Source: Sphingomonas liriopis (GTDB lineage Bacteria > Pseudomonadota > Alphaproteobacteria > Sphingomonadales > Sphingomonadaceae). Taken from it: a DNA stretch of 64,000 nucleotides. Of this stretch, positions 57,901 through 64,000 are shown one piece after another. Every line of letters starts with the position of its first letter. Position 1 is the stretch's first letter. The position numbers were made by a program, and so were the translations under genes. The DNA lies in the NCBI RefSeq assembly GCF_024211255.1, contig NZ_JAMLDY010000007.1, forward strand, positions 62,001 through 126,000, read 5' to 3'. The notes beneath the pieces were generated by a model. It was not told where the DNA came from and ran no database searches. It saw only the letters and a program-made list of their open reading frames with translations.

Positions 57901-58800
57901 ATGCGCCTCGCCGCACGGGCGCTCGCCGGCTGGCGGGCGGCGCTGTTGATGCTGCTGGCGGGGCTGATCGCCTCGCCCGCCGCCGCGCAGACGTTTCCCA
58001 AGTTCACCGGGCTGGTGGTCGACGCCGCCAACGTCCTGCCGCCGGAAACCGAGGCGGTGCTGACCGCCAAGCTGGAGGCGTTGCAGAAGGACACCAAGCG
58101 GCAGCTGGTCGTCGCGACGATCCCCGACCTGCAGGGCTATCCGCTGGAGGAATACGGCTACAAGCTCGGCCGCGCCTGGGGCGTGGGCATGAAGGACGTC
58201 AACAACGGCGCGATCCTGTTCCTCGCCCCCAACGAACCCGCGGGCCGGCGCGGCGCGCGGATCGAGGTGGGCCGCGGGCTTGAGCCGATCCTGACCGATG
58301 CGCTGTCGAGCGTCATCATCAACCAGGACATGATCCCGCGGCTGAAGGCCGGCGACATACCGGGTGCGATGTCCGCAGGGGTCGACGCGATCGGGCAGCA
58401 ATTCCGTGCCGCCCCCGAAGAGGCGCAGGCGCGGCTCGACGCGGCGACCAGGCAGTTCGACCAGACGCATCGGCGCTCGTCCGCGCGCAGCGGCGGCGGC
58501 GTGCCGTTCGGGCTGATCGTCTGGGCGATCATCCTGCTGTTCGTGCTGGTCCCGCTGCTCCGCGGTCGCAAGCGCGCCGGGCCGTGGGGCCGGCGCTATC
58601 GCAGCGACGATGGCGGCAGCGCGCTGCCGATCGTATTGTGGAGCATCGCCAACGAGATCGGCCGATCGTCGGGTGGCGGTGGTGGCTGGGGCGGCGGTGG
58701 TGGTTCCGGCGGCGGTAGCGACGGCAGCTGGGGTGGCGGCGGCTTCACCGGCGGCGGTGGCGGCGATTTCGGAGGCGGTGGCGCCTCGGGGAGCTGGTGA
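57901..58800 (+). CDS. TPM-domain protein (YgcG-like), membrane anchored
   Basis: A protein of 299 residues. Signal peptide to ASPAAAQ, then a TPM domain: GLVVDAANVLPPETEAVLTA, LVVATIPDLQGYPLEEYGYK, and IEVGRGLEPILTDALSSVII. A membrane helix VPFGLIVWAIILLFVLVPLL follows, and the tail from about 255 is almost only Gly, Ser and Trp, ending GGGGASGSW. Five bases after the lemA stop, so co-transcribed. TPM proteins are proposed to act in membrane-protein or photosystem repair; in bacteria the job is unknown. Confidence 0.9.
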   Translation: MRLAARALAGWRAALLMLLAGLIASPAAAQTFPKFTGLVVDAANVLPPETEAVLTAKLEALQKDTKRQLVVATIPDLQGYPLEEYGYKLGRAWGVGMKDVNNGAILFLAPNEPAGRRGARIEVGRGLEPILTDALSSVIINQDMIPRLKAGDIPGAMSAGVDAIGQQFRAAPEEAQARLDAATRQFDQTHRRSSARSGGGVPFGLIVWAIILLFVLVPLLRGRKRAGPWGRRYRSDDGGSALPIVLWSIANEIGRSSGGGGGWGGGGGSGGGSDGSWGGGGFTGGGGGDFGGGGASGSW

Positions 58801-58801
58801 C

Positions 58802-59473
58802 ATGCGGCTGACCGACACCGATCGCGCCAGCGTCGCTGCCGCGGTGGCCGAAGCGGAGCGCCATACCGCTGGCGAGATCGTCACGATCGTCGCGCGGCGA
58901 TCTGACAAGTATCACGACGTCGCGTTGCATTGGGCGGTGCTGGCGATGCTGCTGGTGCTGGCGCTGCTCGCGCTGTGGCCCGATGCGGCGGTGCGGCTGC
59001 ACGGGCTGGTCGCCGATCCGTGGGAAGGCGCGCCGGCGCCGGGCGGGCTGTTCACCGTCGCGCTGGTGCTGCTCGCCGCGACCTTCCTGATCGTGCGCGT
59101 CGGGCTGGCGTACATGCCGCTGCGGCTGGCGCTGACGCCGGGCACGACCGCGGCGCGGCGGGTGCATGCACAGGCGCTGGCGCTGTTCCGTGCCAGTGCG
59201 GAGGCGCGGACGCGCGATGCGACGGGCGTGCTGCTCTATCTGTCGCTCGACGAGCATCGCGCCGAGATCATCGCCGACCGCGCGATCCATACGCGCGTCG
59301 CGCCCGAGGTCTGGGGCGCGGCGATGGCGGCGTTGATCGCCGCGACGCGCGACGGCCGTCCCGGCGACGGCATGGCGGAGGCGGTGCGCCAGATCGGCGG
59401 CGTCCTCGCCGAGCATTTTCCGCCGCGGGCCGACGATACCAACGAACTGCCGGATCGATTGATCGAACTATGA
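58802..59473 (+). CDS. Second TPM-domain membrane protein
   Basis: A protein of 223 residues without signal peptide. N-terminal half: VAEAERHTAGEIVTIVARRS, then two membrane helices (VALHWAVLAMLLVLALLALW and FTVALVLLAATFLIVRVGLA); C-terminal half is TPM-like: AEARTRDATGVLLYLSLDEH, RAEIIADRAIH and MAEAVRQIGGVLAEHFPPR. The ATG is one base after the first TPM gene and the stop overlaps the NUDIX start. Typical partner of LemA and YgcG-like proteins. Confidence 0.88.
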   Translation: MRLTDTDRASVAAAVAEAERHTAGEIVTIVARRSDKYHDVALHWAVLAMLLVLALLALWPDAAVRLHGLVADPWEGAPAPGGLFTVALVLLAATFLIVRVGLAYMPLRLALTPGTTAARRVHAQALALFRASAEARTRDATGVLLYLSLDEHRAEIIADRAIHTRVAPEVWGAAMAALIAATRDGRPGDGMAEAVRQIGGVLAEHFPPRADDTNELPDRLIEL

Positions 59474-59997
59474 CCACCGAGACCGTGTGGGAGGGCAGAT
59501 ACCTCTCCGTCCGCAAGGCGGGCACCTGGGAATATGCCGAGCGCTCGGGCGACATCACCGCGGCGGTGATCGTCGCGATCGATGGCGAGGGCCAGTTGCT
59601 GCTGGTCGAGCAATATCGCGTGCCGCTGGGCCGCGCCTGTCTGGAGCTGCCCGCGGGGCTGGTCGGCGACGACAGCGCGGGCGAGAGCGTCGCCGAGGCG
59701 GCGCGGCGCGAGCTGGAGGAGGAGACCGGCTATCACGCCGCGACGGTCGAGGAACGCGGCGAGTTCTTCTCGTCGCCGGGGATGACGTCGGAGCGGTTCA
59801 CGCTGGTCGTCGCCACCGGGCTGACACGGACGGGTGATGGCGGTGGCGATGCGCAGGAGAATATCACCGTGCATCGCGTGCCAGTGGACGCGGTGGAGGG
59901 CTTCGTCGCGGCCAAGCGCCGGGCGGGGGTGGCGATCGATGCCAAGATGCTGTTGGTGCTGGGGGGCGGGTTGCTGGCCGAGGTGGCGGGGCGGTAG
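59470..59997 (+). CDS. NUDIX hydrolase, ADP-ribose pyrophosphatase-like
   Basis: A protein of 175 residues. AAVIVAIDGEGQLLLVEQYR VPLGRACLELPAGLV and the Nudix box GDDSAGESVAEAARRELEEE plus TGY indicate an ADP-sugar pyrophosphatase; the LELPAG strand before the box and SPGMTSER loop fit ADP-ribose pyrophosphatases. Overlaps the TPM gene by 4 bp (ATGA), so part of the lemA operon. Confidence 0.9.
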   Translation: MTTETVWEGRYLSVRKAGTWEYAERSGDITAAVIVAIDGEGQLLLVEQYRVPLGRACLELPAGLVGDDSAGESVAEAARRELEEETGYHAATVEERGEFFSSPGMTSERFTLVVATGLTRTGDGGGDAQENITVHRVPVDAVEGFVAAKRRAGVAIDAKMLLVLGGGLLAEVAGR

Positions 59998-60030
59998 CCC
60001 TCGTGGCTACTGAGGGTGCCACGAGGTCAC

Positions 60031-60138
60031 CGTCACCCCGGACTCGTTCCGGGGTCCACCGGGCCGCGAGCGCAAGACTGGAGACTCTAGCCGTGCGCCT
60101 CGCCGCAGGGTGGACCCCGGAACAAGTCCGGGGTGACG
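60031..60138. repeat. Palindromic intergenic repeat, family C
   Basis: cgtcaccccggactcgttcc at the left and ggaacaagtccggggtgacg at the right. Lies between the convergent NUDIX and NDUFS4-like genes; the remaining 55 bp hold nothing. Confidence 0.86.
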
Positions 60139-60193
60139 TAGGAGATTTGGCGGGGTTCAGCCCAACCAGATACGGGGTGGTCGCCCGCGCCCC

Positions 60194-60475
60194 TTAGCGG
60201 AAATTGTCGGCGTAGGCCTGCAGCTTCAGCTTGCGTTCCGGCGCCGCGATCAGCTCGTAGTCGAAGCCCTGCGCCTCGCAATAGGCGATCGCCGCGTCCT
60301 GGCTCGGGAAGCTCAGCTTCACCTGTTCGCGCGTGTCGCCGCTGCCGGCCCAGCCGGTGAGCGGGTCGGGCTGCTTGGCTTCGGCGGGTTCGAATTCGAG
60401 GGCCCAGGTCTGGGTCCGGGCTTTGCCGGACTGCATCGCGTTCTTGGGGCGCTGGAAGATACGGGCGGTAGGCAT
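60194..60475 (-). CDS. NDUFS4-like Complex I accessory subunit (ETC complex I subunit)
   Basis: A protein of 93 residues homologous to the mitochondrial 18-kDa subunit NDUFS4: ARIFQRPKNAMQSGKARTQT, WALEFEP, DPLTGWAGSGDTREQVKLSF and AIAYCEAQGFDYEL. Present in alphaproteobacterial Complex I as an accessory subunit at the NADH-oxidising end. ATG at 60475 gives the conserved MPTARIF start; an upstream in-frame ATG adds 12 unrelated residues. Located away from a nuo operon. Confidence 0.93.
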   Translation of the reverse strand: MPTARIFQRPKNAMQSGKARTQTWALEFEPAEAKQPDPLTGWAGSGDTREQVKLSFPSQDAAIAYCEAQGFDYELIAAPERKLKLQAYADNFR

Positions 60476-60485
60476 GGGTACGCCC

Positions 60486-62921
60486 TTAGCGCGTCGCGGG
60501 GCCGCGTGCATCCGCCTTTTTGGTGCGCAGCGTCGCCGATGCGGCGGCGGGGTCGTCGGGCCAGGGGTGTTTGGGATAGCGGCCGCGCATTTCCTTGGCG
60601 ACCGCGCTCCAGCTCCCCGCCCAGAAGCCGGGCAGGTCGCGCGTCGTCTGGATCGGGCGGCCGGCGGGCGAGGTTAGGCTGAGCACGAGCGGCGTCGCCT
60701 CCGACCCGACGCGGGGATGCTCGGCGAGGCCGAACAGCGCCTGGACGCGCAACTCGACGCGCGGGCCGCCTTCCGCGGCGTAATCGATCGCGTGCGTGCT
60801 GCCGGCGGGGCTGGTGAAATCGGCGGGCGCGAGCCGGTCGAGCCGGCGCAGGTCATCCCAGCCGATCAGGCCGCGGATCGCCTCGGTCAGCGCTCCGGCG
60901 GGAATCGCGTCGAGCCGGCGGCGGCCCGCGAGCAGCGGTGGCAGCCATTCGTCGAGCCGATCGGCCATCATCGCCTCCAGCGGCACGCCGGCATAGCTGG
61001 CGCGCTGGCGCAGCGCGGTGGCGCCAACGCTCCACGGCAGCAGCGCGACGCCGTGGGCCCGGACGCCTTCGAGCAACGCATCGGCGATCGCCGCCGGATC
61101 GGCATTCGAATCGGGCCCCGACGACAGCCGCAGCGCGCCGAGCCGCCGCTCGCGCAGCGTCGTCACACCGCCGGTGTCGGGGTCGAAATCGACCGTCCGC
61201 CGCGTCTCGATCCGGTCGGCGAACAGGCGTTCGATCGTCGCGAGCGTGATCGACGCGGCGGCGAGGATGCGCGCGCCCGATGCCGCACCCTGCGTCTCCG
61301 CCACCGCCAGCCATGCGTTGCGGGCGAGCGCGGTGGTGGGATCGAGGCGAAAGCCGCGACCACCGACCGAGGCCCAATGTTCGCCGCTGGCATCGCGCGC
61401 GCGGGCGATCCGGTCGGGGAAGGCGAGCGCGATGGCGACCTCCACCCCCTCGGCATCGCCGCCGTCTCCGGCGAGCCGGGCCCAGCGCTCGGCGAGCTTG
61501 CGCGCCGCCACCGCCTTGGTGCCGCGCTCGGTGCGCCAGCGGCGCAGACGCGTGTCGAGGTCGGGATCGGTGCCGCCAAGCCCACGCTCGGACAGCAGCA
61601 CCGCGACCTCGGCGGCGACCCTGCCCTGCCCCATCGCGCCGGCGCGCAGCAGCATGTGCGCGAGCCGCGGCGGCATCGGCATCGCGGCGATGCGGCGGCC
61701 GTGGGCGGTCGGGCGGCCGTCGGCGTCGATCGCGTCGATCGTCGCCAGCCGCTCGCGCGCCTCCGCCACCGCGGCGGCGGGCGGCGGGTCGAGGAAGGCG
61801 AGGTCGCGCGGATCGTGGACGCCCCATAGTGCCGCGGCGAGGACGAGGCCGGAGAGGTCCGCCTCGAGAATTTCGGGCGGGTCGAAGCGCGGCAGGCCGC
61901 CGGTCGCCGCCTCCTCCCACAGGCGGTAGGCGACGCCGGGCCCGAGGCGCGCGGCGCGGCCGGCGCGCTGCGCCACCGCGGCCTGGCTGGCGCGCTCGGT
62001 GACCAGCCGCGTCATCCCCGCAGCGCGATCGTAGCGCGGGCGGCGTGCAAGGCCCGAATCGACGACGATGCGGATGCCGTCGAGCGTCAGGCTGGTTTCG
62101 GCGATCGAGGTGGCGAGCACCAGCTTGCGCCGGCCATCGGGTTCGGGCCGGATCGCTGCGCGTTGCGCGGCGGGGTCCATGCTGCCGTGGAGGTGGTGGA
62201 CGACGATCGCGTCGGACAGGCTCTCCAGCCGCTCCGCGGTGCGTTCGATCTCGGCGACGCCGGGCAGGAAGGCGAGCACGCCGCCCTCCTCCTCGCGCAG
62301 CGCCTGACGGATCGCGCTCGTCATCGCATCCTCGATGCGGGCCTCGCCGGCGCGGCCGAGGTGGCGGAGTTCCAGCGGATAGCTGCGCCCCTCGCTCTCG
62401 ATCACCGGCGCGTCCCCTAGCAGCGCCGCGAAGCGCGCGCCGTCGAGCGTCGCCGACATCGCCACCAGCCTCAGGTCGGGGCGCAGCGCAGCCTGCGCAT
62501 CGAGCGCCAGCGCCAAGCCGAAATCGCCGTCGAGGCTGCGTTCGTGGACCTCGTCGAACAGCACCGCCGAGATGCCGGCGAGTTCGGGATCGGCCTGGAT
62601 GCGCGCGACGAAGATGCCCTCGGTCACCACCGCCACGCGCGTCGCCGCCGAGCGCCGACTGTCCATCCGCGTCGCATAGCCGAAGGTGCCGCCGACGCTT
62701 TCGCCCGCCAGCGCCGCCATCCGCTCCGCCGCGGCGCGTGCGGCGAGCCGGCGCGGCGACAGCAGCAGGATCTCGCCGGTGCACCACGGCTCGGCGAGCA
62801 GCGCGGGGGCGACCGCGGTGGTCTTGCCCGCCCCCGGCGGCGCGACCAGCACGGCGTTGCTCCCCGCGCGCAACGCGGCGAGCAGGTCGGGCAGGACGGC
62901 GAGGATCGGCAGGTCGGTCAC
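60486..62921 (-). CDS. hrpB: ATP-dependent helicase HrpB
   Basis: DEAH/RHA-type RNA helicase-like protein of 811 residues. Walker A APPGAGKTTAVAPALL, DEVH box VLFDEVHERSLDGDFG, SAT in VAMSATLDGARF, and the helicase motif VI region QRAGRAARLGPG. The C-terminal third includes the HrpB-specific segment GRPIQTTRDLPGFWAGSWSA VAKEMRGRYPKHPWPDDP. Role in bacteria poorly defined. Starts divergently from the YidB-like gene. Confidence 0.95.
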   Translation of the reverse strand: MTDLPILAVLPDLLAALRAGSNAVLVAPPGAGKTTAVAPALLAEPWCTGEILLLSPRRLAARAAAERMAALAGESVGGTFGYATRMDSRRSAATRVAVVTEGIFVARIQADPELAGISAVLFDEVHERSLDGDFGLALALDAQAALRPDLRLVAMSATLDGARFAALLGDAPVIESEGRSYPLELRHLGRAGEARIEDAMTSAIRQALREEEGGVLAFLPGVAEIERTAERLESLSDAIVVHHLHGSMDPAAQRAAIRPEPDGRRKLVLATSIAETSLTLDGIRIVVDSGLARRPRYDRAAGMTRLVTERASQAAVAQRAGRAARLGPGVAYRLWEEAATGGLPRFDPPEILEADLSGLVLAAALWGVHDPRDLAFLDPPPAAAVAEARERLATIDAIDADGRPTAHGRRIAAMPMPPRLAHMLLRAGAMGQGRVAAEVAVLLSERGLGGTDPDLDTRLRRWRTERGTKAVAARKLAERWARLAGDGGDAEGVEVAIALAFPDRIARARDASGEHWASVGGRGFRLDPTTALARNAWLAVAETQGAASGARILAAASITLATIERLFADRIETRRTVDFDPDTGGVTTLRERRLGALRLSSGPDSNADPAAIADALLEGVRAHGVALLPWSVGATALRQRASYAGVPLEAMMADRLDEWLPPLLAGRRRLDAIPAGALTEAIRGLIGWDDLRRLDRLAPADFTSPAGSTHAIDYAAEGGPRVELRVQALFGLAEHPRVGSEATPLVLSLTSPAGRPIQTTRDLPGFWAGSWSAVAKEMRGRYPKHPWPDDPAAASATLRTKKADARGPATR

Positions 62922-63008
62922 GGCGCGGTGCCTGTGCCACGGATCGGCGCGCGACGCGACTGCGGCGCGCTGCTATGACGGCGCGGACATTCGCGCAGGA
63001 GATATGTG

Positions 63009-63329
63009 ATGGGTCTGTTGGACGGAATCCTCGGCCAGGCGGCCGGCAGTCCGGTGATCGCCAATCTGGCGGAGAAGATCGGCCTTTCTCCCGAACAGGT
63101 TACCGCGGCGATCGCGGCGCTGGGCGCGGCGCACGGCCAGCCCGGCGACACCGTCGCGGGCGCCGCCGACTCGACCGGCCTGTCGCCCGACGTGCTCCAG
63201 CAGATCCTCGGGCACCTCGGCGGCGAGGGCGCGCTCGGCAATCTCGGCGCGCTGCTCGGATCGGCGCAGGGTGAGGGTGGCCTCGGCAGCGTGCTCGGCA
63301 ATCTGGGCGGGCTGTTCGGCAAGTCGTGA
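63009..63329 (+). CDS. YidB-like small protein
   Basis: A protein of 106 residues: MGLLDGILGQAAGSPVIANL, AEKIGLSPEQVTAAIAALGA, GLSPDVLQQILGHLGGEGAL and a Gly/Leu-rich tail GLGSVLGNLGGLFGKS. The start and helical repeats resemble the YidB/DUF937 group, whose function is unknown. The ATG at 63009 is 7 bp after AGGAG. Alternate amphipathic helices may oligomerise. Confidence 0.65.
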   Translation: MGLLDGILGQAAGSPVIANLAEKIGLSPEQVTAAIAALGAAHGQPGDTVAGAADSTGLSPDVLQQILGHLGGEGALGNLGALLGSAQGEGGLGSVLGNLGGLFGKS

Positions 63330-63421
63330 CGCCGACATGACGAAAAGGTCATCGCCCGCGTCCTAGTATCACCCGCCCCGGCGATGCTAGGCGACAGCGG
63401 CAGCGTAGCGGGACGGGGTCA

Positions 63422-64000
63422 TTGGGCGGACATCATCACCACGGGCACGATCACGGCCATGGTCATGCGCACGGGCACGGCCATAGCCACGCCCCCGCCT
63501 CGTTCGACCGGGCGTTCGCGATCGGCATCGCGCTCAACATCGCCTATGTGCTGGCGGAGGGTGGCGCGGGGCTGTGGACCGGATCGGTCGCGCTGCTCGC
63601 CGATGCGGGGCACAATCTGTCCGACGTGCTCGGCCTGGCGGTGGCGTGGGGCGGGGCGGCGCTGGCGCGCAGCGCGCCGACCAAGCGCTTCACCTATGGG
63701 CTGAAGGGATCGACGATCCTCGCGGCGCTGGCCAACGCGCTGCTGCTGCTCGTCGCGCTGGGCGCGATCGTGCTGGAGGCGGCGCAGCGGTTCGACGATC
63801 CGCCGGTGCTCGCCGGGCTGACCGTGTCGGTCGTCGCCGCGATCGGCATCGCGGTCAACGCATTCACCGCCTGGCTGTTCGCGCGCGGGCGCAAGGGCGA
63901 CGTCAACATCCGCGGCGCCTATCTGCACATGCTCGGCGACGCCGCGGTGTCGGCGGGCGTGGTGCTGGCGGGGATCGCGATCTGGGCGACCGGGATCGGC
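63422..64000 (+). CDS. Cation diffusion facilitator (CDF) metal exporter, 3' end outside window
   Basis: Inner-membrane Zn/Co/Cd:proton antiporter, first 193 residues visible. The N-terminus is His-rich (GGHHHHGHDHGHGHAHGHGH), probably a cytoplasmic metal sensor. Membrane helix II has ALLADAGHNLSDVLGLAVAW with the His-Asp metal site HNLSD, and helix V has LHMLGDAAVSAGVVL with the second HxxxD site, the ZitB/CzcD pattern. No ATG is in frame; TTG at 63422 immediately before the His run is chosen. Runs off the right edge. Confidence 0.93.
   Translation, partial: MGGHHHHGHDHGHGHAHGHGHSHAPASFDRAFAIGIALNIAYVLAEGGAGLWTGSVALLADAGHNLSDVLGLAVAWGGAALARSAPTKRFTYGLKGSTILAALANALLLLVALGAIVLEAAQRFDDPPVLAGLTVSVVAAIGIAVNAFTAWLFARGRKGDVNIRGAYLHMLGDAAVSAGVVLAGIAIWATGIG

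Noticed and set aside
63384..63704. ATG-started 106-codon frame at the right edge
   Set aside because: It is out of frame with the His-rich CDF protein whose metal-binding helices are clearly conserved; the CDF reading frame from TTG 63422 is the real gene.
1..64000. CRISPR arrays, insertion sequences, prophage genes, rRNA genes and metabolite riboswitches
   Set aside because: No regular spacer-repeat pattern, transposase, integrase, phage structural gene or known aptamer core was seen; repeats present are dispersed palindromes. The tRNA-Phe gene shows no integrase or duplicated 3' end nearby.

Overview
The window is a very GC-rich chromosomal segment from an alphaproteobacterium, almost certainly a sphingomonad (Sphingomonas or a close relative). 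Evidence: a circularly permuted two-piece tmRNA gene, a 1600-residue-class NAD-glutamate dehydrogenase, several large TonB-dependent receptors, the block infA-maf-RNase E/G-like-yacG-tRNA-Phe, the hisG-hisD/nusB-thiL-hppA neighbourhood, and many palindromic intergenic repeats. I see no insertion sequence, prophage, CRISPR array or rRNA gene. Both ends cut a gene: glutamate dehydrogenase on the left, a CDF metal exporter on the right.

Layout. 1-10.9 kb: glutamate dehydrogenase, then an iron-uptake block in which two siderophore-type TonB receptors diverge from a region with two Fur-like boxes. The leftward receptor is followed by a PiuC-type hydroxylase, a ribbon-helix-helix protein and a PepSY membrane protein. 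10.9-14.4 kb: cobaltochelatase genes cobS and cobT with a HepT/MntA-type toxin-antitoxin pair placed tightly between them. 14.5-18.9 kb: an HxlR-type regulator divergent from six small-molecule-handling genes (VOC, GST, tandem DUF1428, two more VOC-type proteins, SRPBCC). 19.2-25.4 kb: J-domain protein, BolA, GST, NUDIX, pirin, alpha/beta hydrolase, RcnB-like protein, DUF2332 protein. 25.4-32.9 kb: hisG-hisD, then an AT-richer membrane gene between two related 28-bp palindromes, a fasciclin protein, and nusB-thiL-hppA. 33-34.7 kb: a DNA methyltransferase fused to a nuclease-like domain.

34.8-55.7 kb is dominated by breakdown of rhamnogalacturonan pectin, in two parts. The first part has a PL11 lyase and a GH35-like hydrolase. 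The second has a carbohydrate TonB receptor, IclR regulator, L-rhamnose 1-dehydrogenase, GH28, rhamnose mutarotase, a large GH35 enzyme, GH105 and a GPH-type symporter. The inferred flow is outer-membrane capture, periplasmic cleavage, import, cytoplasmic GH105 cleavage of unsaturated disaccharides and oxidation of released rhamnose. The housekeeping block infA-maf-rng-yacG-tRNA-Phe plus a DUF418 gene separates the parts.

55.8-64 kb: permuted ssrA on the minus strand, an Rrf2 regulator, mscL, a LemA-TPM-TPM-NUDIX operon, an NDUFS4-like Complex I subunit, hrpB, a YidB-like protein and the CDF transporter. Gene starts were chosen by ribosome-binding site, overlap and family fit; several are GTG or TTG. 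All functions are read from sequence patterns without database searches.
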